Source of the DNA: Aptenodytes patagonicus
Lineage: Eukaryota; Chordata; Aves; Sphenisciformes; Spheniscidae
DNA: 64,000 nt
Assembly: GCF_965638725.1 (NCBI RefSeq)
Contig: NC_134970.1
Location: 6,492,001-6,556,000, forward strand
Direction: 5' to 3'
The notes under the pieces are model-generated. The model was given only the letters and a program-made list of their open reading frames with translations. It was not told the origin of the DNA and made no database searches. This document shows positions 37,016 to 49,237 of the stretch, one piece after another. The number at the start of each line of letters is the position of its first letter. Positions within the stretch are counted from its first letter, which is position 1. A program made the position numbers and the translations under genes.

Positions 37016-38978
37016 CATAGAATCATTAAGGTTGGAAAAGACCTCTAAGATCATCGAGTCCAACCGTTGACCCAACACCACCATGCCCACTAAACCATGT
37101 CCCTAAGCGCCGCATCTACACGTCTTTTAAATACCTCCAGGGATGGTGATTCAACCACTTCTCTGGGCGGCCTGTTCCAATGTTTAACCACTCTTTCAGT
37201 AAAGAAATTTTTCCTCATGTCCAATCTAAACCTCCCCTGGCGCAACCTGAGGCCATTTCCTCTCGTCCTATCACTTGTTCCTTGGGAGAAGAGACCGACC
37301 CCCACCTTGCTACAACCTCCTTTCAGGTAGTTGTAGAGAGCCATGAGGTCTCCCCTCAGCCTCCTTTTCTCCAGGCTAAACAACCCCAGTTCCCTCAGCC
37401 GCTCCTCATCAGACTTGTTCTCCAGACCCCTCACCAGCCTCGTTGCCCTTCTCTGGACACGCTCCAGCACCTCGACGTCCTTCTTGTAGTGAGGGGCCCA
37501 AAACTGAACACAGTATTGGAGGTGCAGCCTCACCAGTGCCGAGTACAGGGGCACGATCGCTTCCCTACTCCTGCTGGCCACACTATTTCTGATACAGGCC
37601 AGGATGCCATTGGCCTTCTTGGCCACCTGGGCACACTGCCGGCTCATGTTCAGCCGGCTGTCGACCAGCACCCCCAGGTCCTTTTCCACCGGGCAGCTTT
37701 CCAGCCGCTCTTCCCCAAGCCTGTAGCGCTGCATGGGGTTGTTGTGGCCGAAGTGCAGGACCCGGCACTTGGCCTCGTTGAGCCTCATACAGTTGGCCTC
37801 GACCCATCGATCCAGCCTGTCCAGGTCCCTCTGCAGAGCCTTCCTACCCTCGAGCAGATCAACGCTCCCGCCCAACTTGGTGTCATCTGCAAACTTACTG
37901 AGGGTGCACTCGGTCCCCTCATCCAGATCATTGACAAAGATATTGAACAAGACCGGCCCCAGTACTGAGCCCTGGGGAACACCGCTCGTGACCGGCCGCC
38001 AACTGGATGTAACTCCACTCACCACAACTCTCTGGGCCCGGCCGTCCAGCCAGTTTTTTACCCAGCGCAGAGTCCACCTGTCTAAGCCGTGAGCCGCCAG
38101 CTTCTCGAGGAGAATGCTGTGGGAGACGGTGTCAAAGGCCTTACTGAAGTCCAGGTAGACCACATCCACAGCCTTTCCCTCATCCACTAGGCGGGTCACC
38201 TGGCCGTAGAAGGAGATCAGGTTGGTCAAGCAGGAGCTGCCTCTCATGAGCCCATGCTGGCTGGGCCTGATCCCCTGGTTGTCCCGCACATGCCTTGTGA
38301 GCGCCCTCAAGATGAACCGCTCCATAATCTTCCCCGGCACCGAGGTCAGGCTGACAGGCCTGTAGTTCCCCGGATCCTCCTTCCGGCCCTTCTTGTAGAT
38401 GGGCGTCACATTGGCAAGCCTCCAGTCGTCCGGGACCTCCCCCGTTAACCAGGACTGCTGATAAATGATGGAGAGCGGCTTGGCGAGCTCCTCCGCCAGC
38501 TCCCTCAGCACTCTCGGGTGGATCCCATCAGGCCCCATAGACTTGTGAGCGTCCAGGTGGCATAGCAGGTCATTGACTGCTTCCTCTTGGATTATGGGGT
38601 GTTCATCCTGCTCGCCGTCCCTGTCTTCCAGCTCAGGGGGCTGAGTACCCTGAGGATGACTGGTCTGCCTGTTAAAGACTGAGGCAAAGAAGGCATTAAG
38701 TACCTCAGCCTTTTCCTCATCCTTGGTGACAATGTTCCCCCCCGCATCCAATAAAGGATGGAGATTCTCCTTGGCTCTCTTGTCATTAATATATTTGTAA
38801 AAACATTTTTTGTTGTCTTTAACGACAGCGGCCAGATTGCGTTCTAGCTGGGCTTTTGCCTTTCTCATTTCCTCTCTGCATGACCTAACGAGATCCCTGT
38901 ACTCTTCTTGGGTCGCCTGCCCCTTCTTCCACAAGTGGTAAACTCTCCTTTTTTTCCTGAGTCCCAGCAAAAGCATTG
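37016..38978 (-). mobile_element. Young 5'-truncated CR1 LINE
   Basis: Reverse-oriented CR1 of about 1.96 kb. Its 3' end (37016 onwards) carries the typical TGATTCTATGA-like terminus and the GGTTGGAAAAGACCTCTAAGAT sequence; its 5' end breaks inside ORF2, after the endonuclease region has been lost. A GATT tetranucleotide occurs at both borders (37012-37015 and 38979-38982), possibly a short target duplication. The element interrupts an older CR1 of the same orientation. A continuous reverse-transcriptase frame shows that it has few mutations. Confidence 0.85.
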
Positions 38979-39012
38979 GATTGGAACTGCTCTTGTTGCA
39001 CCTTGTGTCCAT
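37090..39012 (-). CDS. CR1 ORF2 reverse transcriptase, endonuclease-less (5'-truncated)
   Basis: An open frame of 641 codons ending TAG at 37090-37092. Residues 13-640 are the CR1 reverse transcriptase and C-terminal region: PGNYRPVSL (214-222), YLDFSKAFD (286-294), [10 protein letters not shown] (344-353), the catalytic FADD box (374-377) and a C-terminal [13 protein letters not shown] segment. The apurinic endonuclease domain that should precede residue 13 is missing. The first 12 codons, including the ATG, lie outside the element in flanking older CR1 sequence, so the start is an accident of insertion and translation is unlikely. LINE reverse transcriptases copy their own RNA at nicked chromosomal targets; without endonuclease and 5' promoter this copy cannot mobilise itself. 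Confidence 0.8.
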   Translation of the reverse strand: MDTRCNKSSSNPMLLLGLRKKRRVYHLWKKGQATQEEYRDLVRSCREEMRKAKAQLERNLAAVVKDNKKCFYKYINDKRAKENLHPLLDAGGNIVTKDEEKAEVLNAFFASVFNRQTSHPQGTQPPELEDRDGEQDEHPIIQEEAVNDLLCHLDAHKSMGPDGIHPRVLRELAEELAKPLSIIYQQSWLTGEVPDDWRLANVTPIYKKGRKEDPGNYRPVSLTSVPGKIMERFILRALTRHVRDNQGIRPSQHGLMRGSSCLTNLISFYGQVTRLVDEGKAVDVVYLDFSKAFDTVSHSILLEKLAAHGLDRWTLRWVKNWLDGRAQRVVVSGVTSSWRPVTSGVPQGSVLGPVLFNIFVNDLDEGTECTLSKFADDTKLGGSVDLLEGRKALQRDLDRLDRWVEANCMRLNEAKCRVLHFGHNNPMQRYRLGEERLESCPVEKDLGVLVDSRLNMSRQCAQVAKKANGILACIRNSVASRSREAIVPLYSALVRLHLQYCVQFWAPHYKKDVEVLERVQRRATRLVRGLENKSDEERLRELGLFSLEKRRLRGDLMALYNYLKGGCSKVGVGLFSQGTSDRTRGNGLRLRQGRFRLDMRKNFFTERVVKHWNRPPREVVESPSLEVFKRRVDAALRDMV

Positions 39013-39625
39013 TGTTTCTTGTCCTATTGCTGTGCACTGCTGATAAGAGTTTGGCTCTGCCTTCTCTATAAGCCACCCTAGGTAGGAGGAAATTGAAATT
39101 CAGTCCTCTTGCATCCTTTCTTCTCCAGGCTGAACAAATCCAGCTCCTTCAGCCTCTGCTCTACCTCCTGGGCTCTAACCCCCTACTGAACCTCCTATTT
39201 GTTGGCTCTCCACTGGACTCGCTCCAGTATGTCCAGGTCTTTTTTTGTAACTGGGGAGCCCAAAACTTTACGTAGTACTTCAGATGTGGCCTCATAAAAG
39301 GAGGGGAAGAATCTCCTCCCTCGACCTGCTGGCTGTGCTCTTGCTGATGCAGCCCAGGATGCTGCTGCCCTTCTTTGCTGCAGGGGCTCACTGCTGACTC
39401 CTGTTCAATCTGTTGTCCGTCAAGTCCTTTTCTTCAAAGCTGCTTCCCAGTCAGTCGGTCCTCAGCCTGCCCCGCTCCATGGGCTTCCTCTGGCCCAGGT
39501 TCAGGACTTTGTATTTGCCTTCAGTGAACTTGAGAAGGTTTCTGTCAGCCCATTTCTTCAGCCTGTCCAGGTCCCTCTGAATAGGATACCCTGCTCTTCA
39601 GCGTATGGACTGTACCCTGCCTGGA
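38979..39625 (-). mobile_element. Older CR1 LINE, upstream part (right of nested insertion)
   Basis: Resumes with CCTTGTGTCCATTGTTTCTTG, then CTGATAAGAGTTTGGCTCTGC, TTCTCCAGGCTGAACAAATCC and GTCCAGGTCCCTCTGAATAGG, collinear with the - strand of CR1 ORF2 C-terminal coding sequence. Frames are broken by stops and indels, so it is much older than the nested copy. It fades out near 39625. Confidence 0.75.
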
Positions 39626-40164
39626 TTTTGAGTTTAGGATACGAGAAGGGAGGATAGAAGAATGTCCTCACATAGATTTGTGTCACTGCACTCAACTTGC
39701 ACTTCCCACAGCTGTTGTCAAGATCTGAGCTCAGGGTCCCAAATTGCCATCTGGGTTTGGCTAGAAAGCCTGAGCCTTTACTTATGCCTTTCTTTTCACT
39801 GCTTTTGGATCCCGAAGACTCTGCCCCAAGGAGAACTATGAGACTGTCTCTGTGAGGCCTTTCCTGAGATCTCTTACAGTTTTCACACCCTCTGCAATGT
39901 TGTATTGCTCCTTCCTGTCTTAGCTGCCATTTGGTAGCACCATCACAACTCCCTTTCAATGAGGGTTCATGATTGCAGCCCCCAACCTCTGCTTCCATCC
40001 CAAATACAGTGGATCCTGAGTCCTGTGGGGCTGTTCTGCCAGGCAGAATCCTCATGTCTCCAAGGAGAAAGGGCTGAGGCAACGTACTCCCATGTGAGTG
40101 GCTTTTCTGTCCAGTCCCCAACTTGCCATTCCTCAGATCTGTTTTGAATTATGTAGTTGAGTGT

Positions 40165-40662
40165 CTGCAGAGACAACATGCTGCTACAATGAGCAGCCTG
40201 GAAAAGGACCTGGGGTCCTTTAGGAAAGAACACAGATGTTATGGTGGATGCCAAGTTGAATATGAACCAGCTATGTGTGCTCATCATAAAACTAACTGCA
40301 TCCTGGGCTAAATCGGAAGGCGTGTGGCCAGCAGAGCAAGGCGTGTTCGCAAAGGTGACAGGGCCAAACACTTCTTGGTGGTGCCAAATTATAACGGGCA
40401 ATGGCCACAAGTTGCAGCTCGGGAGGTTCAGGTTGGGCACTAGGAAAAGACTTCTCCAGGAAGCTGGTGCAGGCCTGGGACAGGTCATCAGAGAGGGGGG
40501 AACCTCTGTCCTTGGAGGGAGTATGGGGTGGTTGTTAAGACTCAGTGGAAAAGCCATGGCTGCTCCAATCCGATGTTCAAGACAGTCCTGCCCTGAGTGG
40601 GAGGTTGGACTGGGGACCTCCAGAGCCTCCTTTCACTGACACCTCTGTGATTCAGTGACCAT
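40165..40662 (+). mobile_element. CR1 LINE 3' fragment, + orientation
   Basis: GAAAAGGACCTGGGGTCCTT, GCCAAGTTGAATATGAACCAG, GCATCCTGGGC and later GGTTCAGGTTGGGCACTAGGAAAAGA, then GGAGGTTGGACTGGGGACCTCC, are the order of avian CR1 from the ORF2 C-terminus to the 3' UTR, in + sense. It ends with a degraded TCTGTGATTCAGTGA tail near 40660. Internal deletions and stops are present. Opposite in orientation to the two CR1 copies just to its left. Confidence 0.75.
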
Positions 40663-40669
40663 CAGTGGC

Positions 40670-43600
40670 CCAGTTGCAGCTCCTCTTTCAACTGCCAAGT
40701 TAGGTGGCTTTCGGGTTCACCAGGGCTTTCTTTGTATCTGAGTCTTGTGTGCGTGCTGTGACCTTGCATCTCTGGAAACAATGGTTAAGACAATGTGATG
40801 TGGCAAATAATAAATCCTTTTTAATAAATACAGCAGAGAGCACTACAGGCCTCAGCTGCTCTGTAGACTCTCACAGCTTTCCTACCACCTTCTGACCAGG
40901 TCAGTGTGACTGGCTGCCTGGGACCTGTAGATAGCTTTGCCTGATACACCGTATAGCTGAGTGTTAAAGAACATTTCCTGGGTGAAGCATTTAAGGAACT
41001 GCTATAACTACTTGTGTTTTAAAGAGGCCTCAATTAATTGAGACTTATAAAGGTAAACTGGGACCATCCTTCTCCTTTCACCCTCTGGTTGAGCTCAGAA
41101 ATCAGCTGACATAGTTAAGCTGACAGTCATTAGATTTATATGTCCTTTGCTTCTGGCATTCTGTCCTCCTGTCTGATCCAGCAATTTGCGTCTGTTGACC
41201 TTTGTGGCATGTGGTAAGGCCAGTGTATCTTGGCTTCTGCCTCAGACGGCTGTGGCTTCTTGTTTAAGGAAGTTTATTTCTCAAGGATATGGTCATAAGT
41301 CAACAATGCGCACGTTCTATTTTTGCAGGCATACCTAGAGAGTCAGGAAGGAGGCCAAAACCCTTCCAGAGAAGACAGACTGCAGTTCTTAATGTTCTTA
41401 TCAATGAGGTGTAAGTTCATAAGCTACAAAGAAGACACAAATTGTACACTAGGATAAATAAAGGGAGAGGACAGGGAAAAGAAAGGTGCCTGGAATATGA
41501 GATAGCCACTTAGAAGTTGATGGATAGATAGGAAAATATTACACCAGGAAGAAAAAGCTGAAATTTTAGTGTAGATGTATGGGACAGAGAACTAAAATTA
41601 CACTTTGAAAGATGGGCATGGAGTCTTAATAAACACAAAGCCCAGAAATTTTGTCTTCATATTATTCCGGAAGGTCAGCAGCAACAGTTAATGGTTTATT
41701 TGATTGCTCCCTGCTTTTTAGAGTTCTTTAGAGTTTTTCTCTGTATCTTCCTGAGTCTTATTCTCTGTGCTAGATTGACCCTCCTCCATCAGGAGTCTCC
41801 CACTCTGCTGCTGCCGCCAGTTTGGGGTGGGAACCAAGTTCCTTAATATTGCCATGAAAGGAATGGTAAGGATGGCCAAGAGGAGCATCTCACTAGTGCA
41901 TTCCTCCTCCCAGCGAGGACTGGGAAATTGTCAGCGTGACCCAGCTGGCCCTGAGGAATCAGAGGGAGTCCAAAATTGTAGTGGCACTGAGGAATACAGG
42001 CCAGCCCTCTCAGATGATAAACGTGTGAGGTTTCTCCCCTTCCCTCCTCCACCGTGGGCTGCATAGACAGCTCTGCCCCTGTATGGTCACTGTGGGAGGA
42101 ATAATACCTTTGCTCTGGTTACAACCCCTTCAAAGTAGACACACTCGCTGGGTGAAGAGAGAGGAGTAAGTGGTGAGTGTAAAATGAGATGTGCCTGAAA
42201 AATAGGCTGAATGAAGCTGAAAAGCACATGAATGGCTGACAGGATGACCCATTCACTGTCATGGTCATAGACAGCTCTGAACAATTTGGGACTCTCAATC
42301 TGTCAGTCAAAGAGATTGACAAGGACATGCTGGACTTTGTAAAGGCCCAAACTGCAAGCAATTGGCTCGCCATACAGTTTGCCTCAGAGGTTAATCAGGG
42401 CCTTTGCGTGGGTCTTGTTTCCTCCTGCTCCTAGCACTGGTATTGTCTGCCCCAGTCGCCCTTCCCAGAAGATGGTCCTCCCTCATCCATCACCCGTTCT
42501 GTCATAGGATCCGTCTCTGACACCCACTCCTCCTTTCCTCCCTTATCCTAGTCTGACCGTGATGTATCAGCACCCGTGACATTATCCTGCCCATTTCAGT
42601 GATGCATCTATCCATCTGTCTGCCTTGAAAAGTGACCTGCTCACTATGTCCCTCCACCCTTCAGTCAGACAGGAGCCTGCCTGTCTGCCTGACCGCAAGC
42701 AGGCAGAATGTGCTTGGTGGTGGAAAATACAGAGCACGTGTGACTGTATGTCACCAAAGGCAATACATAAAAAGTAGCTCCTGGAGACTGTCAGAAACCA
42801 AGTTGTAAACTGGGCTGCAAGATACAGTATCATCACCCAGTTCCTATTCAGAGGTTCTGCCTTTCCCAGGCAGTTGCAAACTTAGCTGTGTCGTAGGGAA
42901 TAATGTTACAACGAGGTGACAGAACTCAGTGTGAGACGTTAAAGGAGGGGAAGGTGATTTTATTTTAAAATAAAATGTTTTCATTCACTCAGACTCATAT
43001 ATGCATGTACCTCAAGGACCAAGATGCTTATATCCCAGTGGTCTTCCCAGCATGTGGGTACCAAGACATGTGCGTCCAGGTGATCCCAGTGACTTCAGGG
43101 AAGGCTCCAGGTACTCAGTTCCCATTAGACAGGTCTGGACACTTCAAACTGAGATGACTTAAAAAATGAAGTTTTGTGTCTTCAGGAACCTTGAAGTACT
43201 GGCAGTGACTTCATCATCTAACACTGCTAGGGCTAGGCCACATAGCAGTCTGACTATCATTCTTTGGTGCTCTTTACTAGGCATCTCGAGTTCTGCACTT
43301 GTCTCATCCCTGGGTCAGTGAAATAACTGGCAAAAGGAGACCCCTGTGGTTGGGTTCACAGCGGGTACAGCTTCACAGCACAATGAATTGAGCATGTCCT
43401 AGCAAGGAGCTATTTTGCTGAAGACAGCTGAGATCTTCCCACAGGAAACAGTTGCAATTTTGATCCTAAACAGAAAGATTACTGTCTATGATGCTTTTTA
43501 GAAAGTCAACGTTAGTGTGAAAAGCAAGGCAGTAGTTGCATCTCCCGGGATGAGCCTGGAGGAAGATTGTTGTGCTAGAGAGCATTGATCAATCCACTGC

Positions 43601-44412
43601 ATATGCTTGAGGGAGGAAATGGCACAGGAATCAAATTCAGTTCCTTGTGAAAAGTCTTGCAATATATTTTAAAAGTTGAGACAGTGGGACCGCATAGATT
43701 CATTCTGGAGACTGAGGGAGCTTGGAAGGGAGCAACGTCTCAGTTTGGAAATCTCAGAACAACAGAAACTCCCAACAAAAATGGACTTTCCTCTTCAATT
43801 CCAAAGAGTGAATACTCCTCCATGAAATGGTACAATTTTTCCTGTCATATGCTGGGGAGTGAGAGGAGAGGGAGGTAAACCTCTCTATACTTGGTTGTCT
43901 GCTTATCCATTGCTCAGTGTCTTTTCTGCTTGCTGCCTGCCTCTTCCCATGGCTCTGCTCCCACCGTTCCCTTCAGTCATGAACAGGGAAGGCATGTGGG
44001 GCAGATGAGCGCTACTGAGGGCAGGGACATGCAGAGGGGATAGAGAGGTCATCTGGGCCTGGAAATCAGCAGGAGAGCAGAACTACCTGTAGAAGCAGGA
44101 GGATTTAGGGAAGGCAGGGTGGGAGGGGAGGGGGAGCTGAATTTGAAGCATGATGCACCTGTTGGGTGCAGGGCTCTGCCATCACCTCTCTGCTCACGCA
44201 CATCAGGTGCTGGGTGAGTGCACCTGGTCAGTAAGGTCCCTGCCCTGCCTCTGCTGGGGCTGCCCCTTCCATCGAGGAGCAGCCTTGTGATGGATAGTGA
44301 GCAGTAAAGGCCTGTGCCTGTCACACATTGGGTTGCTATCACATGGGAGAACTAGTGAGGGAACTGGCTGCCACGGGGTGTTTGGGGGCAAAAAGCTCAG
44401 CTGCCTTCATGA
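40670..44412. other. Intergenic stretch without recognised gene
   Basis: About 3.7 kb of AT-richer single-copy-looking DNA. Open frames are short and show no family similarity or splice context. No long repeat recognised. Confidence 0.5.
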
Positions 44413-44716
44413 TCACAGAATCACAAAACTCTTCCTTATATCTAATCTAAATCTACCCCCCTTTAGTTTAAAGCCATTCCCCCTTGTCCTGTCGCACCAG
44501 GCCCCGCTAAAAAGTTTGCCACCATCTTTTTTATAAGCTCCCTTTAAGTACTGATAGGCTGCAATAAGGTCTCCCCGAAGCCTTCTCTTCTCCAGGCTGA
44601 ACAACCCCAACTCTCTCAGCCTTTCTTCATAGGAGGGGCGTTCCATCCCCCTGATCATTTTCGTGGCCCTCCTCTGGACCCGCTCCAACAGGTCTGTGTC
44701 TTTCTTTGCCGCCAGG
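44413..44716 (-). mobile_element. CR1 LINE 3' fragment, reverse orientation
   Basis: The - strand encodes a recognisable CR1 C-terminus ([12 protein letters not shown], then [18 protein letters not shown] and FRLDIRKSF), parallel to the end of the 37-39 kb copy. The 3' end at 44413 is marked by GATCACAGAATCACAAAAC. Body sequence is intact for about 95 codons but truncated at the 5' end near 44716. Confidence 0.8.
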
Positions 44717-47265
44717 CTGCATCCTGGTTTAGTATGGAGCCCGTGCTTTGGATTGAAGCAGTGTTGTAGTGCCTTACTGTAGGACACTCTCAAGACTACA
44801 TGCTGGGAGTCTGAAAACTGGCTGAGATGTGACAATTTGTACAACTGCCTCTAGTGTCCATGTCCACTTCCTTGAGACTCCATGCTTCTTGGGCATGTGA
44901 GAAGAGCACAAAGTGGATTGTACTCTTACTCTTTCACAACAAAGGTTCAGGGTTCTCAGACTTAATGCACTGGTAGTTCGTTTCTGTGTTTTATCCTCAT
45001 TTGAGGTAGAAGTGAGAAGGTTTTTGTGCCCTCAGTACAACTCCTAGCAGACAATTTAACAACTGGGTTGCAAACATGAAAGGGGAGAGGGCCAGGGCTG
45101 GCTGAGCTGACAGTGTTTTAGGGTAATACTCTGTGGGAGAGTAACAAAATCTGTCTATGTTGTAAATAAATCCGAATGGCTTATTTTGGCAAAGAATTTT
45201 CATTCGTGACAAATGCAATTTTGAGACAACCAGTAACCACTTGCTAATTTGGGATTAAATTAGAATTGGAATCTGACATCCTCAGGTCAGATCAGGCGTA
45301 GTATTTGGTGAGTTTCCAGCAGAGTCCTCTCACATGTGTGATAGGAAATAATCTTTATGAGGGCTGTCAAAGGAAAGGGAATACCCAGGCTTACAAATCA
45401 TTGAAGTGGGTTATTGGAAAGGGATGTGTCAGAGGATTGCTAAGTAACACATAAGGCTGCACTTTGAGTTTCTGAGGTCTGGTAACTGGGACATATTTTC
45501 AAGTCTATCAGACTGATTTTAGCATCTCCTGGGTTGTTAGTACACTCTGCTTTTTGAGGCAGAAGATGTTTTTGCTCTTCTACAATATTAAATGGGACCT
45601 TCTATGTTTTGCTGACTGTAAATATGTGTAAAGGTGTTTAAATGTGATTCCTTGGGCTGTGTCACCTGCACTTTATGGCTTAAATCTGTTACAGTATAAC
45701 CTCAGGAGATTGTGCTACAGCTCAAGCTCTCTCATCGTCAGGAAGGTTGCTTAGCTATTGAGGGGCAAGGTAAGAAATCCTCAGTAGATTTCAGTTGGCC
45801 ACTGTGATGTCAAGGGACTGAGAATCCAAACTCAAAAAACTGATTAATCTAAAGTGAAAGAGTTAGGGAACGATAACCCCATTTGGGTTATCTGATTTCT
45901 TGGAAAGTACATGAAAGTACATAAAAGTACAGGCAGACCTGCTGTCCTCCTGCTAGTTCATCTTCATACCTCTTTCTGTGTCTTCTTACAACTCATTGCT
46001 TACCAAGGCTTAGTGCATTGGAGTATAGTTTTATGCAGGGGGGCAATAGGCCCATTGCCTGGTGTGTGTGTGTGATTACTTTCAAGTGGTTAGAAGCAAA
46101 ACCTTTGAAAATGATGTTTGCTTTAGATTCTTGCCTCTCCTGTTGGATGGCACTGGACTAGGTGGTGTGATTCCAGGCCAGGTTGCATCGTTGGGGCTGT
46201 GGAGTTTGCCACCTTTCAGCACTTGAAGTGCTTCATGTACAGCCTATCCCACAAGCACATTTTCGTCCTTGAAGAGGACAAGCTGCTGAACTTTATCCAT
46301 CTGCTTTTTAGAAGCATTGATATGCTCATGTCTGCCCTCCCTCACCATATTGCATGGGGTTGCCTTTGAAATTACTGAATATGACTGACATTATCACCCA
46401 AGGTGTGACTATCCCTGTGGTGAGCAACATGGGCAATGAAACACCAGAAATGTCTGCAACTTGCAGACCTGGGAAGGGGTGGGAGCAAGGAGAGCTTTGG
46501 GTGGTCCATGGGTGCCCGCTACCCTCTGCAAGCTGAGGAAACTGTGTCTGTAAAGCCTCTTCATCCCTTGCCTTGGGCTCTTTTAATTTGGGGCTCTGTC
46601 TTGTTTCTCTAAAGATTTATCTAGATCAGCTCCAGGTGACTCTGGATAAATGTCTCCTAGCAGAGGAAACCTTTACGGTTAAGCAGAACCTAGTCTGCAG
46701 GGGCATCTGATCTCCATTTCCAGCCTGACCTAATGGTTCCTAATCCCCTGTTAATGCTTCTGAGGCACTTTTTATTCCAAGGGGTGTGCAAAGCTATGTA
46801 AGTAACAGCGGCTGCTCTCAGTGATGTAACTGGAGTGCAGGCTCATGCTTTTCAACTGCATGCTAATGAATTCACATTAGCACTGTGAGCTGGTGCTGTG
46901 AAGTGCTCTGTCCATCCCTTATATTCATAATACTAAGTCTTCAAAGAGTTATTTAAAAAGGAGTGTATTTGGAGAAGCCTCATCTTTAAATGCACTTGGC
47001 CACTCACTTTTAACTGAAGTTCAATTTATCTGATCAGTAGTAACCCTAGTTATTCTTGAGATTGGTTTCAAACCAATTAAACCTCAGTTTCCTCTAAAAC
47101 ATCCAGAACCATTCAGTTGTATCAAAGTTTTTAGTGAGTCGCTGTGAAGAGGAAACGCAATCTGCAGAAAAAGCACCACTCCAAGTGACCTGTGAAATGT
47201 TGAAGAATTATGTTAATCTCAGATTTGTCCAGCACCATTACATGGACTGAAATAATAACGAATAG
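44717..47265. other. Intergenic stretch without recognised gene
   Basis: About 2.5 kb of AT-rich DNA. Contains a TGTG run near 46063-46073 and the TAAT-bearing inverted repeat at 46861-46882. No exon-like signal recognised. Confidence 0.5.
46861..46882. repeat. Inverted repeat with paired TAAT/ATTA sites
   Basis: TGCTAATG (46861-46868) and CATTAGCA (46875-46882) are perfect 8-bp arms around a 6-base loop. Each arm holds a TAAT homeodomain core. It lies about 400 bases upstream of the candidate IGFN1 promoter. Confidence 0.7.
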
Positions 47266-47269
47266 GAGG

Positions 47270-47538
47270 CAGGTGCATCGGGTTCCCATAAAAAAAAAAT
47301 CATCTGGATGTCTCACAGGCTAACAGCCCTGTGACAGGCTTCACCTACCAGAGGGAGAGGGCGAGAGAGAGATTAAGAGAAGGGGAGGCAGAAGGCGAGA
47401 CAGAGGGAGCAGCTGAGAAGGATCCCAGGGACCCAGTACTGATCCCACAGCTGAGCACTGACTGCAGAAAGGACTCGGGTGAGCTGCAGCTTTGACAGCA
47501 GTCGGGGTAGAAGAGGACCTCCGGGGTGGCACACGCAG
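47270..47538 (+). promoter_or_regulatory. IGFN1: Candidate distal promoter and noncoding first exon of IGFN1
   Basis: A TATA-like CATAAAAAA (47287-47295) is bracketed by E-boxes CAGGTG (47270-47275) and CATCTG (47301-47306), the kind of site bound by myogenic bHLH factors. A GA-rich segment (47349-47405) and then a strong donor, ACGCAG|GTGAGTG (exon end 47538), follow. The start-codon exon of IGFN1 has an acceptor at 57558, so a 10-kb 5' UTR intron would join them. This rests only on signals; there is no transcript evidence. Confidence 0.28.
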
Positions 47539-49202
47539 GTGAGTGCTGTGTACCTGTTTCAGATAAGTAGCTGTGTTTGCTGTGAGCAAGGGTGTGTTTG
47601 AGCTCCTTGTGATTACCTTCACAAGGCAGAAAAGGTGACTGATGGGGAGTGACAGACCCTGCTGGTTTCATGCCTGCAGAAAGGGGAACACTGCGACCCT
47701 TTTGTGAAACTGCAGGATTCCTGGAGCAAGTAGGGGTGAAAGGGAAGAGATGCCCTCTCTTCCACTGTGATTGTTTCTATTTTGGTTATTTCTCTATTGG
47801 ATGCTGGCATAATTTTCTGGCTCTGGATGACACTTATTTTATTCCGATATTTTAGTGCTGGATAAGGAGAGAGTTTGACAGAGGACAACCTTCAGAAGGA
47901 ATGGGACAGCATTCCCAATGATGGGAGTCCTCTGGCACCTTTGTAGGTGCCAGACATTAACTTGTGCAGGCACAGGTCAGGCAAGGCAGTACTAGAACAA
48001 TGTTGAAAATCATGTTCAGGTGTCCCGCAAAGAAAGCGGGAAGGTGGCACATGCTGCGGCGTCTTGGAGTTTCAGAGAGATTTTTTTACCATTTGTTTCA
48101 GTGTCAAACTTCCTGACACATTAGGGCATGAAATATTAAAATAGCTTGTCGTGTGAGGACTGGGCTTTTTTCATCTGTTGCCACTGGCAGGTTGGGGAAA
48201 CAAATAAATAAATCAGAACTGGGCTATTTGTTATGTGCTCTAGTTTGAAGGTGGGGGGGAAATGAGAAAAAGCCTTATAACTTGAATCCCTTGTGGCATC
48301 TGAATAGCACAATTTTTTTTTTTACTGCATGCAGTGAGCTTTATTAACCCTCTGCATGCCCAAGGGGTGGTGTATGCAAAGTGGTTTGAACATACATAGT
48401 TAATTTTAGCTGGAGAAGAAGACATTTGGCAAAGTCCAATGGCCATGTAGGGTCAAATGAAAGCGGTGCAGGCATGCCTTACTCTCTACATTCATTAAAG
48501 CACACGATGGGTTAAAATGTTGTTTTCCTCAGTGTCTCAAGGAGGGGTGAAAAGTACTGATGGGGTGATATGCCTGGTAATATGTTGATGTTTAAACGCA
48601 TCTTTGGTGAGTCTATATTAAACATCTGTGGCCCACTATTTTGTTTTTCCGAATGGAAAAGGGTAAGTAAATTCCAACACTGGCCAGCCCAGGCAGCGTG
48701 CAAGAAAGATAGTCATGAGAGCAGCTATCACAAGGGGAAAGTAGGAATGTCAGGTTTATAGGCAGCCAGGCTCCATCTAAATCATAGATCGTGCTAGCAA
48801 ATCCCTCCGGTCAGTCATGGGTGCAAACAGATTTAATCAGTACTGAACAAGGGAATAGAAGGAATTCTGTACACCATGGGAAGGAGGGAGCTAATCTGCA
48901 GTGTGAAAGCAGAGCACTGCTGCTTCTTGAGTTCGTTACCCTGATTCTAATCTTTTCCTTATGTTGAGTTGCATCTCAGCGTGTGAAAGTCCAGCTAACT
49001 ACAGTGGGTCTAATCATGGCTCTGCGTGAACAGTGATGACAGACCTCAGCTTGCTGGTGACAAAGGGGCAGACTGGCATCTTGGGTGTGGGAGGTAAAAT
49101 AACCAAGGCTTCAAGCCTTAAATTTAGTCTCTTAAATTTCTTCTGGAGTGTACAACATGGATGATCTGGTTTTGAGGGACTGGGCTGAGCATGGGCATCT
49201 TC

Positions 49203-49237
49203 CACTGAAATCAGAGGGAGCTGCAAGTACTCAATAC
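49203..49237 (+). repeat. Short ancient repeat scrap (CCACTGAA...GGGAG type)
   Basis: CCACTGAAATCAGAGGGAG, then CTGCAAGTACTCAATACTC, resembles a repeat motif I recall as common in reptile and bird DNA (CCACTGAAGTCAATGGGAG, then GTGCTCAGCAC). Weak, memory-based call. Confidence 0.35.
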
